In this document: positions 1 to 14,031 of the stretch, piece by piece
Numbering within the stretch: the first letter of the stretch is position 1
Layout: each line of letters opens with the position of its first letter
Assembly: GCF_037975245.1 (NCBI RefSeq)
Contig: NC_092577.1
Coordinates: 34,174,898 to 34,238,897, forward strand
Direction: 5' to 3'
Source: Apostichopus japonicus
Lineage: Eukaryota > Echinodermata > Holothuroidea > Aspidochirotida > Stichopodidae
DNA: 64,000 bases
Translations under genes and position numbers: made by a program
Notes under the pieces: generated by a model
The model's database searches: none
Seen by the model: the letters and a program-made list of their open reading frames with translations, nothing else
What the model was told of the DNA's origin: nothing

Positions 1-1210
1 CGTACAATTGAGCAGCACATCTTTACAGCAGAGACATGGGATACCATTACAAATTTATGGCGTTTTTACGAAATGTGGGTCGGAAAATATCAGAGTGAGT
101 GAAATCGTCATGGCAATAGAGATCAAGACGTGCTTGTTTAAACTAGTATGTACAAACCATGTATTCCGAGTGTAAAATAATATTCTAAGATTTGATGGAA
201 GATTTGAAGAGTAAAGAGTGAAACCAATATGATATATTTAAAGTTTCGGAGCTTGTCATAATTTTAGCCCCAGGTTAACAAAGGATAGTAAAGGCCTAGA
301 ATAAAATGCAAGTATCAGGAACATATAGCAGATCACATAGCCTACTGTGATTCATTTCATGGAGAAAACGTAAGTCACCTGCGAAAAACCATACATAGAT
401 AAATGTGTAATATTTCAGATTCTTCCCAACAACTACTTTACTTACACGTTGCAGTAAATGCGTCAAGGCTTGTACAATTATCGGTTGTTTGCTTTGTTTA
501 GTCAGTTTGTATTGTCTTCTGGGAATTCTCTATTTTGAAATGTACATTAAACCGTAACACAGCAACGACCGTAACACAGCAATTACTAGCTCAAATACGT
601 CATGCAGATATTGCGGATGGGCATATTGAAATCTGGAAGGCAAAGTTAAAAGAAGAAGATTAAAAAACAGACAGTGCACCATATGCACCAATTAACAACT
701 ACTGTGAAATGATTACCCTAGTGGTGTTTCTTTCAAACAACTGTACTGTGCCACGGTCCGTGTTTTTCCGACATCGGTACTTTCCGCCATAGAAATTGTG
801 CACTTTGCGCCATGTTACCGCCAAATTGTACACGTGTGTACTTAGTTCCATTCTCACACGGTTGATTTTGAATGGCAAAAGATAAAAAGGAAAAATAAAT
901 CATGGTTGAGCGCCTGGGGATCTGCCCCCCGAGGCCCTGCCCATGCCCTCTTTTCGTCCCGTAGGACCTGGCGAGGAGTTAGTTCCATTGATACCTTCTA
1001 AATAGGTTACACATCCTGTGTTTCAAATAGTTTGAAAACAGCCCTCAGCAGTCTGTCCGTTTGGTCTGGTTCCGGTCTCGTACCCGTCACAGCACCTAGA
1101 CAGTCTAGCTTGTATATGGATTTGTAAACTTTTTGCAGTTGGAAGCTTGATTCGTAACGCAACACTGTACACACCTACGTACCTCGTTCACTATTTGTAA
1201 TTTATTGTTG
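1..1210. other. Leading intergenic or intronic stretch
   Basis: I see no convincing exon, RNA gene or repeat here. All frames are broken by stops, and the short open stretches lack splice-site or codon support. A GC-richer patch near 900-970 is the only change in composition. The octamer satellite begins at its right edge. Confidence 0.5.
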
Positions 1211-1214
1211 CTTA

Positions 1215-4200
1215 TAAACTGTTTTAAATGATCAATCAGATCAATCAGACACGCAGACAATGAAACAATGAGACAATCATACACGCAGACAATCATATAC
1301 GCAGACAATCAGGCACTCCACCAATCAGACAATGAGACAATCAGACAATTAGATAATCATACATGCAGACGAGCAGGCAAGCAGCCAATGAAACATGCAG
1401 CCAGTGAGACAATCAGCTAATGAGACGAGTACACAATCAGCTAATGAGAAAATCACCCAATGAGACATAAGCAAGGAAACAATCACTCAATTAGCCATAA
1501 GCCAGGAGACAATCAGCCAATGAGACAACAAGCAAATGACACAATTAGCCAACAAAACAATCAGCCAATCAGACGCGCAGGCAAACACGCGCAAGCAATC
1601 AGACGCGCAGCAAATCAGACACAAAGGTAAACAGACGCGCAACCAACCAAGCACGCAGCCAATGAGACAATCAGCTAATGAGTCGTGCAGACAATCAGCC
1701 AATGACACAATCAGCCAATGACACAATCAGCCAATGACACAATCAGCCAACAAAACAGTTAGCCAATCAAACGCGCAGCCAATCAAACGCGCAGTCAATC
1801 AGCCGCGCAGCAAATCCGACGCACGGGTAAACAGACGCGCAACCAATCAGGCACGCAGCCAATGAGACAATCAGCTAATGAGACGTGCAGACAATCAGCC
1901 AATGAGCTAATGAGACAATCAGCCAATGAGACAATCAGCGAATAAAAACAATCAGCCAATCAGACGCGCAGACAATCAGAAAATGAGGCTCGCAAACAAT
2001 CAGACCCGCAGCCATTCATACACGCAGACAAACAGGCATGCAGGCAGTCAGACAATATGACACACAGCCAGTCACACAATAAGACACACAGCCCGTCACA
2101 CAATAAGACACACAGCCTGTCACACAATAAGACACACAGCCAGTCAGACAATCACGTACGCAGAAAATCAGACACGCAAACAATCAGACGGGCATACAAT
2201 CATACGCGCATGCAATCTGACACTTAGGCACGCATACATTTAGTCACGCAGACCATCAAACACGCAGACAATCAGACACACTGATGCGCATACAATCATA
2301 TAAGCAAACAATCAGACAACAGACAATGAGAGAATCAAACACGCAGACACGAAGAGAAGCAGACGACCAGACAAACTAACACGCAGCCACGCAGGCAATC
2401 AGACACGCAGCCAGTTCTACAATAAGACACGCAGCAAGTCAGACAACCAGACACGCAGCCAGTCAGAAAATCACGTACACAGTCAATCAGAAACACTGAC
2501 AATTAGACAAGAAGACACTCAAACAATCATACAATAAGACACGTAGACAATCAAACACGCAGACAATCAGACAATGAGGCACGCAAACAATCAGACATGC
2601 AGTCATTCATACACGCAGACAATCAGGCACGCAGCCAGTCAGACAATCATGCACGCAGCCAGTCAGACAATCAGGCACGCAACCAGTCGTCAAATTACGT
2701 ACGCAGCCAATCAGACACGCTGACAATTAGACACGCATACACTCAAGCAATCATACAATTAGACACGTAGACAATCACACACGCAGACAATCAGAAAATG
2801 AGGCTCACAAACAATCAGACATGCAGTCATTCATTCACGCAGACAATCAGGCAAGCAGCCAGTTATACAATAAGACACACAGCCAGTTGGACAATCAGGT
2901 ACGCAACCAGTCGGCAAATTACGTACGCAGCCATTCAGACAATCATACAATTAGACACGCATACACTCAAACAATCATACAATTAGACACGTAGTCAATC
3001 AAAAATGCAGACAATCAGACAATGAGGCTCACAAACAATCACACGTTTGCTCATTCATACACGCAGACAATCATGCAAGCAGCCAGTTATACAATAAGAC
3101 ACACAGCCAGTCAAACATGCAACAAGTCAGACAATAAGTCAATCAGACAGTCAGACAATCAGGCACGCAGCCAGTCAGAAAATCACGTACGCAGCCAATC
3201 AGACACGCTGATAATTACATACGAAGACACTCAAACAATTATTCAATCAGACAATCAAACAATCATACAATTAGACACGTAGACAATCACACACTTAGAC
3301 AATCAGACAACGAGGCATGCAAACAATCTGACATGCAGCAATTAATAAACGCAGACAATCATGCACACGGCCAGTCATACAATAAGACATGCAGCCAGTC
3401 AGTCATGCAGTAAATCAGACAATCAGACATGCAGTCAGTCGGACAATCAGACACGCAGCCATTCAGACAATCAGACACGCAGCCATTCAGACAATCAGGC
3501 ACGTAGCCAGTCAGAGAATTTCCTACGCAGCCAATCAGACACGCTGACAATTAGACACACAGACACTCAAACAATTATACCATCAAACACTCACACTTAT
3601 ACCATTAGACACGTAGACAATCACACACGCAGACAATCAGAAAATGAGGCACGAAAACAGTCAGACATGCAGTCATTATTAAACGCAGACAATCAGGCAC
3701 GCAGCTTGTAATACAATAAGACACGCAGTCGGTAAGACAATCAGGCACGCAGCTAGTCAGAAAATCACGGACGCAGCCAATCAAACACGCTGAAAATTAG
3801 ACACGCAGACACTCAAACAATTATACAAGTAGACACTCAAACAATCATATAATAAGACACATAAATTGCACACGCAGACAGTCAGTCCACGAGGCACGCA
3901 TACAATCAGGCACGTAGCCAGTCAGAAAATCACCTACGCAGCCAATCAGACACGCTGACAATTAGACACGGAGACACTCAAATAATTATTCAATCAAACA
4001 ATTATACAATTAGACACGTAGACACGTAGACAATCACACACGCTGACAATCAGAAAATGAGGCACGAAAACAATCAGACATGCAGTCATTATTAAACGCA
4101 GACAATCAGGCACGCAGCTTGTAATACAATAAGACACGCAGCCAGTAGGACAATCAGACACGCAGCTAGTCAGAAAATCACGTACGCAGCCAATCAGACA

Positions 4201-7200
4201 CGCTTACAATCAGACACGCAGACACTCAAACAATTATACAAGTAGACACTCAAACAATCATGCAATTAGACACATAAATTGCACACGCAGACAATCACTC
4301 AATGAGGCACGCAAACAATCAGACATGCAGTAATTAATAAACGCAGACAATCATGCACGCAGCTAGTCATACAATAAGACACACAGCCAGTCAGTCATGC
4401 AGTAAATCAGCAATCACACATGCAGCTAGTCGGACAATCAGGCACGCAGCCAGTCAGAAAATCACCTACGCAGCCAATCAGACACGCTTACAATTAGACA
4501 CGCAGACGCTCAAACAAATATTCAATCAGACAATCAAACAATCATACAATTAGAAAATCAGACAACGAGGCACGCAAACAATCAGACATGCAGCAATTAA
4601 TAAACGCAGACAATCAGGTACGCAGCCAGTCATACAATATAACACGCGGCCAATCGTACCATAAGACACGCAGCCAGTCAGAAAATCAGACACGCAGCCA
4701 GTCAGAAAATCACATACGCAGCCAATCAGTAACGCGCTGACAATTAGACACGCAGACGCTCAAACAATTATTCAATCATACACTCAAACAATCATACAGT
4801 TAGACACGTAGACAATCATACACTTAGACTATCACTCAATGAGTGACGCAAACAATCAGACATGCAGCAATTCATAAGCGCAGACAATCAGGCACGCAGC
4901 CAGTCATACAATATAACACGCGGCCAATCATACAATACGACACGCAGACAGTCAGACATGCAGCAAGTCATACAATAAGACACGCAGCCAGTCAGACAAT
5001 CAGGCACGCAGCCAGCCAGAAAATCACATACGCAGCCAAAACGATGCGCTGACAATTAGACAATTAGACACGCATACACTCAAACAATAACACAATTAGA
5101 CACGTAGTCAATCAAAAATGCAGACAATCAGACAATGAGGCTCACAAACAATCACACGTGCAGTCATTCATACACGCAGACAATCAGGCAAGCACCCAGT
5201 TATACAATAAGACACACAGCCAGTCAAACATGCAACAAGTCAGACAATAAGTCACTCAGCCAGTCAGGCACGCAGGCAGTCAGAAAATCACGTAAGTAGC
5301 CAATCAGACACGCTGACAATTAGATACAAAGATACTCAAACAATTATTCAATCAGACAATCAAACAATCATACAATTAGACACGTAGACAATCACACACT
5401 TAGACAATCAGACAACGAGGCATGCAAACAATCTGACATGCAGCAATTAATAAACGCAGACAATCATGCACACGGCCAGTCATACAATAAGACATGCAGC
5501 CAGTCAGTCATGCAGTAAATCAGACAATCAGACATGCAGCCAGTCGGACAATCAGACACGCAGCCATTCAGACAATCAGGCACGTAGCCAGTCAGAAAAT
5601 TTCCTACGCAGCCAATCAGACACGCTGACAATTAGACACACAGACGCTCAAACAATTATACCATCAAACACTCACACTTATACCATTAGACACGTAGACA
5701 ATCACACACTTAGACAATCAGTCAATGAGTCACGAAAAGTATCAGACATGCAGTCATTATTAAACGCAGACAATCAGGAACGCAGCTAGTAATACAATAA
5801 GACACGCAGCCAGTAGGACAATCAGGCACGCAGCTAGTCAGAAAATCACGTACGCAGCCAATCAGACACGCTGACAATTAGACACGCAGACAATCAAACA
5901 ATTATACAAATAGACACATAAATTGCACACTTAGACAATCAGTCAATGAGGCATGCAAACAATCAGACATGCAGCAATTCATAAACGCAGACAATCATGC
6001 ACGCAGCCAGTCTTACAATAAGACATGCAGCCAGTCAGTCATGCAGTAAATCAGACAACCAGACACGCAGCCGGTCGGACAATCAGACACGCAGCCATTC
6101 AGACAATCAGGCTCGTAGCCAGTCAGAAAATTTCCTACTCAGCCAATCAGACACGCTGGCAATTAGACACACAGGCACTCAAACAATTATACCATCAAAC
6201 ACTCACACTCATACAATTAGAGACGTAGACAATCACACACGCAGACAATCAGACACGAAAACAATCAGACATGCAGTCATTATAAAACGCAGACAATCAG
6301 GCACGCAGCTAGTAATACAATAAGACACGGAGCAAGTAAGACAATCAGGCACACAGCTAGTCAGAAAATCACGTACGCAGCCAATCAGACACGCTGACAA
6401 TTAGACACGCAGACACTCAAACAATTATACAAGTAGACACTCGAACAATCATACTATTAGACACATAAATTGCACACGCTTATAATCAGTCAATGAGTCA
6501 CGCAAACAGTCAGACAAGCAGCAATTAATAAACGCAGACAATCATGCACGCAGCTAGTCATACAATAAGACATGCAGCCAGTCAGTCATGCAGTAAATCA
6601 GACAATCAGACACGCAGCCAGTCGGAAATCAGACACGCAGCCAGACAGAAAATTACGTACGCAGCCAATCAGGCACGCTTACAATTAGACACGCAGACGC
6701 TCAAACAAATATTCAATCAGACAATCAAACAATCATACAATTAGACACGTAGGCAATCACACACTTAGACAATCAGTCAATGAGTCACGCAAACAAACAG
6801 ACATGCAGCAATTCATAAACGCAGACAATCAGGCACGCAGCCAGTCATACAATATAACACGCGGCCAATCATACAATAAAGTCACGCAGCCAGTCAGACA
6901 ATCAGGCACGCAACCAGTCAGAAAATCACATACGCAGCCAATCAGTAACGCTCTGACAATTAGATACGAAGACACTCAAAAAATCATACAATTAGACACA
7001 TAATTTGCACACGCAGACAATCAGTCCATGACGCACGCAAACAATCAGGCACGCAGCCAGACAGAAAATCACGTCCGCAGCCAATCAGACAATGAGTCAC
7101 GCAAACAATCAGACATGCAGCAATTCATAACGCAGACAATCAGGCACGCAGCCAGTCAGACAATCAGGCACGCAGTCAGTCAGAAAATCACATACGCAGC

Positions 7201-9426
7201 CAATCAGTAACGCGCTGACAATTAGACACGCAGACACTCAAAAAATAATTCAATTAGACACATAATTTGTACACGCAGACAATCAGTCCATGACGCACGC
7301 AAACAATCAGGCACGCAGCCAGACAGAAAATCACGTACGCAGCCAATCAGTAACGCGCTGACAATTAGACACGCAGACACTCAAAAAATAATTCAATTAG
7401 ACACATAATTTGTACACGCAGACAATCAGTCCATGACGCACGCAAACAATCAGGCACGCAGCCAGACAGAAAATCACGTACGCAGCCAATCAGACACGCT
7501 AACGATTACACACGCAGACGCTCAAACAAATATTCAATCTGACACGCAAACAATCATACAGTTAGACACGTAGGCAATAACATACTTAAGCCCGGGTCAC
7601 ATCTGCGCGATTCAACACGCGATTCAACTCGCAATACAATTGAAGGTTGAATCGCGTAGTAAGACACGGGTATCAACTTGTTGCCCAATAAAAGTTGCGC
7701 CGTCGATTTGGGTTGATTTGCAATAGAGCAATGTCCTAATCAGCGCAACTTCTCAGAAGCAAATATTCTGATGCGCGTGATTTAAGTTGCGAGTTGAATC
7801 GCGTGTTGAATCACGCAGATGTGACCCGGGCTTTAGACAATCAGTCAATGAGTCACGCAAACAATCAGACATGCAGCAATTCATAACGCAGACAATCAGG
7901 CACGCAGCCAGTCAGACAATCAGGCACGCAGCCAGTCAGAAAATCACATACGCAGCCAATCAGTAACGCGCTGACAAGTAGACAATTAGACAAGTAGACA
8001 CTCAAAAAATCATACAATTAGACACATAAATTGCACACGCTTACAATCAGTCAATGAGGCACGCAAACAATCAGACAAGCAGCAATTAATAAACGCAGAC
8101 AATCATGCACGCAGCCAGTCATACAATAAGACATGCAGCCAGTCAGTCATGCAGTAAATCAGACAATCAGACACGCAGCCAGTCGGAAAATCAGACACGC
8201 AGCCAGACAGAAAATTACGTACGCAGCCAACCAGACACGCTTACAATTAGACACGCAGACGCTCAAACAAATATTCGATCAGACAATCAAACAATCATAC
8301 AATTAGACACGTAGGCAATCACACACTTAGACAATCAGTCAATGAGTAACGCAAACAATCAGACATGCAGCAATTCATAAACGCAGACAATCAGGCACGC
8401 AGCCAGTCATAAAATATAACACGCAGCCAATCATACAATAAAGTCACGCAGCCAGTCAGACAATCAGGCACGCAGCCAGTCAGAAAATCACGTACGCAGC
8501 CAATCAGTAACACGCTGACAATTAGACACGCAGACACTCAAACAATCATTCAATTAGACACATAATTTGCACACCCAGACAATCAGTCAATGACGCACGC
8601 AAACAATCAAGCACGCAGCCAGACAGAAAATCACGTACGCAGCCAGTCAGACACGTTAACAATTAGACACGCAGACGCTCAAACTAATATTCAATCAGAC
8701 ATGCAAACAATCACACAGTTAGACACGTAGACAATAACACACTTAGACAATCAGTCAATGAGTCACGCAAAAATTCAGACATGCAGCATTTCATAAGCGC
8801 AAACAATCAGGCACGCAGCCAGTCAGACAATATAACACGCGGCCAATCATACAATACGACGCGCAGACAGTCAGACATGCAGCAAGTTGTACAATAAGAC
8901 ACGCAGCCAGCCAGACAATCAGGCACGCAGCCAGTTACAAAATCACATACGCAGCCAAAAAGATGCGCTGACAATTAGACAATTAGACACGCAGACACTC
9001 AAACAATCATACAATAAGACACGTAGTCAATCAAAACTGCAGACAATCAGACAATGAGTCTCACAATCATTCAGACATACAGTCATTCATACACGCAGAC
9101 AATCAGGCATGTAGCCAGTCAGAAAATCACGTACGCAGCCAATCAAACAATCATACAATTAGACACGTAGACACTCAAACAATTATTAAATCAGACACAC
9201 ACTTAGACAATCAGTCAATGAGGCACGCAAACAATCAGACACGCAGCCAGTCAGACAATTATGCACGCAGCCAGTCAGAAAATCACGTACGCAGCCAACC
9301 AGACACGCTGACAATTAGACACGCTGTCACACAGACACTCAAACAATAATACAATCAGACAACCAAACAATCATACAATTAGACACGCAAACAATCAGAC
9401 ACGCAGTCATTAATAAACGCAGACAA
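1215..9426. repeat. Octanucleotide-based satellite, about 8.2 kb
   Basis: The tract is a near-continuous run of degenerate 8-bp units, mainly of the types ACAATCAG and ACACGCAG with variants such as CCAGTCAG, ACACTCAA and AAAATCAC. Reading in steps of eight keeps register for hundreds of bases, for example about 3600-4130. Larger blocks recur on top of this: the segment around GCAGTAAATCAGACAATCAG appears near 3407, 4400, 5513, 6044, 6592 and 8151, often about 530-550 bp apart or about twice that. A shorter block of about 150 bp recurs near 7259 and 7409. Because 8 is not a multiple of 3, translation gives an 8-residue periodic peptide in every frame on both strands. The short ORFs here are therefore artefacts, not genes. 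Confidence 0.95.
7589..7832. mobile_element. PIF/Harbinger-like MITE inserted in the satellite
   Basis: This 244-bp element is bounded by 46-bp terminal inverted repeats beginning AGCCCGGGTCACATCTGCG, which match at 45 of 46 positions. TTA lies directly outside both ends (7586-7588 and 7833-7835). The uninterrupted satellite elsewhere reads CACTTAGACAATC at this point, so the empty site can be reconstructed with one TTA. A 3-bp TTA duplication is typical of PIF/Harbinger elements. There is no coding capacity, so it is non-autonomous. The superfamily call rests only on target-site length and sequence. Confidence 0.85.
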
Positions 9427-11311
9427 TATGAATATCTGTGACTTAAAATACATACTAACAGATTGATCTGTGAATATCTGAGGCTTACAAAACTGACAAA
9501 GGTAATGGATTTATCTATGAATCTATGAATCTGTTTCTTACATAACTAACATCATCGACCTCTCTGAATATCCGGAGTTATCTATCATATGTGGCTTAGA
9601 ATACTTACGAATAGGGTTAGTTTATGAATATTTGTGGCTTAGAATACTCCAAATATGATTAAACTAGGAAAATATGTGTCTTAGAATATTTACAAATAGC
9701 GTTAATTTATTCATATCTGTGGCTAAGAATTCTTACGAATAAGATTAAACTATGAATATCCGTGGCTTAGAATACTTACGAATAGGAATAAATTATGGAT
9801 ACCTGTGACTTAGAATACTTACGAATAGTTTTAAATTATGAATATCTAAGACTTACAATACTTACAAATAGGATGAAACTATGAATATCTGTGCCTTAGC
9901 TTATTTACGCATTGCATTAAACTATGATCATCTGTGGGTTAGAATACTATCAAGTAGGATTGATCTATTAATACCTGTGGCTAAGAATACTTACGGATAG
10001 GATTAAACTATGGATATCTGTGCCTTAGAATACTTACAAATAGTATTAAATTATGAATATCCGTGGCTTAGATTATTAACGCATAGGATTAAACTATGAT
10101 CATATGTAGCTTAAAACATTATCAGGTATGATTAAGCTATGAATATATGTGGCTTAGAATATTTACGAATAGGATTTAACTATGACTATATGTGTCTTAG
10201 AATACTTACGAATAGGTTTAAACTATGAATTATTGTGGTTTAGAATACTTACGACTAGGATTGATCTATGAATATATGTGGCCTAGAATACTTACGACTA
10301 GGATTAAAATATGATTATTTATGGCTTACGACTAGGAATCAACTTTGAATGTCTGTGGCTTAGAATATTTACGAATACGATTAAACCCTATGAAAATCTG
10401 TGACTTAGAATACTTATAAATAAGATGAAACTATGTATATTTTTGGCATCGAATACTTACGAGTAGGCTTAATCTATATGAATTTCTGTGGTTTAGAATA
10501 CTTACGAATAGGATTAATTTATGAATATCTGTGGCTTAAAATACTTACGAATAGGATTAATCTATGAATATCTGTGGCTTAGAATTCTTACGAATGGGAT
10601 TAATCTATGAATAATTGTGGCTTACAAAACTAACCCAGTTAAACTTATCATTGAAAATCTGTGGCTTTCACCAATTTACATTGTGGATCTATCTATGAAT
10701 ATATGTGGCTTAGAATATATTTGAATCGTATTTATCTATAGATATATGTGGCTTACAAAACTTAAATATCTAATATACATGTGGCTTACATCATATATAG
10801 ATTTGTTTTTAGTGATAATTTAAGGAATATTTATTGTATACATAGCATATTAATCTATTGAACATATGTTGCTAACAACTACTACCTAGCTAACTTGTGA
10901 ACATATATTGCTTAATTCACTAACATATTTTTATCTATGTATATCGGTAGCTTACAACATCTACATTTCAAATGTATCTATGAATATGTGGCCTACACCC
11001 CTAACATAACAGCTGTATCTATGAATATATGTGGCCTACAATACTAACATATCGTAGATGTATCTATGAATATATGTGGCCTACAAAACTAACATATCAG
11101 CTGTATCTATGAATATATGTGGCCTACAATACTGACATATAATAATTGTATCTATGAATATATGTGGCCTACAACACTAACATTACAGCTGTATCTATGA
11201 ATACTGTGGCCTACAACACTAACATATCAGCTGTATCTATGAATATATGTAGCCTACAATACTGACATATAATAATTGTATCTATGTATATATGTGGCCT
11301 ACAACACTAAC

Positions 11312-11346
<35 letters not shown>

Positions 11347-11564
11347 ATGAATATATGTGGCCTACAACACTTAACAGCTGTATATATTAATATCGGTGGC
11401 CTACAACACTAACATTTAATAGATGTATCTACGAATATATGCGGCCTTCAACACTAACATAACAGCTGTATCTATGAATATATGTAGCCTACAATGCTGA
11501 CATATAATAATTGTATCTATAAATATATGTGGCCTACAACACTAACATATAAAAAAAAAATAAA

Positions 11565-11595
<31 letters not shown>

Positions 11596-11759
11596 TGAAT
11601 ATATGTGACCTACAACACTTACATAACAGCTGTATATATTAATATCGGTGGCCTACAACACTAACATATAAAAGATGTATCTACGAATATATGTGGCCTT
11701 CAACACTTACATAACAGCTGTATCTATGAATAAATATGGCCTACAACACTAACATTATA

Positions 11760-12001
11760 CCCAGCAAACACTAAACTTTATCATAACATTTTAAAAAGAG
11801 CCTCTCAAATATGTTTTTATAACGTTAAATGTGGTGTTATAAAAACGTCGGTATAACGTTTATATGAAATATTAATGTTATATTAATGTTTTAACGAAAC
11901 AATGTTTTGAAAAATAGCCTGAAAACGTTTTCGTGACATATTTATTACACCACAAAAAACGTTATCAAAACAAAAGACGAAACGTTTTCGTGTTTGCTGG
12001 G
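11760..12001. mobile_element. MITE with CCCAGCAAACAC termini
   Basis: This 242-bp insertion breaks the 43-bp satellite. Its ends are the inverted pair CCCAGCAAACAC and GTGTTTGCTGGG, with TA immediately outside each end (11758-11759 and 12002-12003). The interior is rich in AACGTT and AAAACG motifs and has no ORF. A TA duplication fits Tc1/mariner-type or similar transposition, but no transposase is present to confirm this. Confidence 0.75.
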
Positions 12002-12107
12002 TAACTGTATCTGTGAATATATTTGGCGTACAGTACTAACATATACTATCTGTGGCCTACAACACTAACATAACTGCTGTATCTATGAATATATGTGGCC
12101 TACAATA

Positions 12108-12109
12108 CT

Positions 12110-12202
<93 letters not shown>
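12108..12202. repeat. (TA)n microsatellite
   Basis: About 95 bp of uninterrupted TA repeat inside the second satellite. Tyr-Ile ORFs on both strands are products of the repeat. Confidence 0.95.
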
Positions 12203-12205
<3 letters not shown>

Positions 12206-12259
12206 GCATACAACACTAACAAAACAGCTGTATCTATGTATATGTGGCCTACAAAATAT

Positions 12260-13890
12260 ATACACTACAAAACTAGAGCATTGATAAGTTTACATATTTT
12301 ACATGAATACAAACCACTTGTGTCAAGCGTAAAACAATATTGTGATAATTAGATGACTTACTGTACACTGAAAACACCGAAAAGGACACATAGCAAATTG
12401 AACTTGACACGGTTTTATTTTCAGAAACGGTTGTAGCTGGTGTTACCGGTTCGAGAATGCGTCGTTATGAACTCTCTTTGGCGATACCGTCAAAACCTCA
12501 TTGATAATGGAATCAATATCGGCAGGTATGGACCTGCCGTTCTGTATAATGCATTTTGTACATATAAATACACTGACTGTATTATCCCTTTTGTGGTCGC
12601 ATATTTTACACAAGTGCATAAGTTATATCTAAGTCGTACTTCTTCGGGAAGGAGGATAAGGTGTGGTGGAATGCCAAGGTAATGTATGTGGTTGGAAAGT
12701 AAAACCAAACGAGCTGATGTCTGGAATATTTCTTTGAGATATGTACTAACGAGGCACGGTGTGAATAATTGGGTGAAACGTTGTACACAAGCGACATACT
12801 TTCATGAAAGCAAAATTATGTACTGTTTCGCTGAAAACTAGGTCTTTACTTCAAAGCGAAATTTATTACTGAACATTAAATGCAAGTGTAATGTCATATG
12901 GTAGCACCTTCAGCTACATAATAATGATCCCCTCAAAAAGCTTTACAAACGTGCGCTTGCTGTAAAAATAAAATTGAAAAGTGGTGTACAGCAAAGTCCT
13001 AACTTTGTTGATTTTGCCATCAGCGATGAAAATACAAGTGAGCTACGAGGCAAAGGAAATATTGGATATTTTTGATGTCTTCAAATTTGAAGAACATAAA
13101 GAGAACGTAGAATCATGCGCTAAATATTGTTCTCTCTTGAAGGTGAATAAACTGTCAGATTTCTATTAATCGCTGGTTCAAGTTGATCATTTATCCGCGA
13201 GATAAGTTATTGAGGTTTGTAATGAGAATGGAGTTAAGTAATTAAGCTCGTTTTGTATCGATTAAATTTGTTTAATTTCCCATTTGTAATTGTTTACTTA
13301 AAAATGGTTTAAATAAGTCTTAAGTTTTAAGTACACTTTTTTTTGATATGTAGAATAAATGGCTTGTCTTGACTATGCGTAGTTAGTTTGTAATTACAAA
13401 TAATTATTGATAATTACGTTGGGATTTGTAATTCATTACCCTTTGTTTCATATCCGTTGAATAAATGGTTGAAATGGGTCTCAAATTGGGGTCTCAATGT
13501 ACATCAATAAAACTGTTTGAGTGCGACTTCTTCCAGTGTTAGTAAGACCATCTGGAATATTTAGTATAGAAAAAGTGTACTCACGGTTTTTCTTCCTCAT
13601 CTGTTCCCTTCGATCCTTCCCCTCGGTCCCCTTACTGTCCCTAGATACTTACCAAGGACCAGCGAAGTAAAATACCAGTCGATCACCACGATTGACAAAC
13701 AGAATCCGACACAACTTAGACTGGAAATAAAGATATCCCTTGAAAGTATCCAGGGCAAGGGAATTCAAAATGGCACCGTTTGATTGTTTGTGTTCGGTAC
13801 GGCAAATAGGCAGAGAGCCTCCTTATCCGGGGCAGAGGGTTACCATAATCAGTTCATTGATATACGCAGGTTCCTTGTTGAATCCAATCA
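12260..13890. other. Non-coding stretch, no gene recognised
   Basis: Several ORFs of 60-80 codons occur, for example at 12440-12682 plus and 12981-13169 plus. None has a recognisable domain or clear splice sites, and overlapping frames are equally open. I see no RNA gene or promoter. Confidence 0.4.
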
Positions 13891-13913
13891 TCCTCCGAGA
13901 GCGCAAGAAGCTC

Positions 13914-14031
13914 CTGAATTTAGTTCCGAAAATTCTGTATTTAGTTCCGAAATTCCTGAATTTATTTCCAAAGATCCTGTATTTAGTTCCAAAAATCCTG
14001 TTTTTAGTTCCGAAAATCCTATTTTTAATTT
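13914..14031. repeat. 22-bp minisatellite
   Basis: About five copies of a 22-bp unit close to CCTGTATTTAGTTCCGAAAA. Because 22 is not divisible by 3, all frames stay open. This accounts for the 172-codon ORF at 13740-14258, whose Leu-Val-Pro-Lys repeats come from the array. Confidence 0.85.

Larger units (their letters stand above)
9427..12255. repeat. Second satellite, unit about 43 bp
   Basis: This is a tandem array of an AT-rich unit of about 43 bp. It reads roughly as TATGAATATCTGTGGCTTAG followed by AATACTTACGAATAGGATTAA. From about 10.95 kb it shifts to a variant with TGTGGCCTACAACACTAAC and ATAACAGCTGTATC. The junction with the octamer satellite at about 9427 is abrupt and the two units look unrelated. 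Dinucleotide (TA)n expansions arise inside units at about 11316-11344, 11574-11596 and 12108-12202. No gene is seen. Confidence 0.9.

Noticed and set aside
1487-8314. Many short ORFs with Thr-Ile-Arg-His or Cys-Leu-Ser repeats
   Set aside because: They have an exact 8-residue period that comes from the 8-bp satellite, and equally open frames exist on both strands.
12440-12797. Overlapping ORFs on both strands
   Set aside because: Neither strand shows a domain, repeat-free codon bias or splice support.
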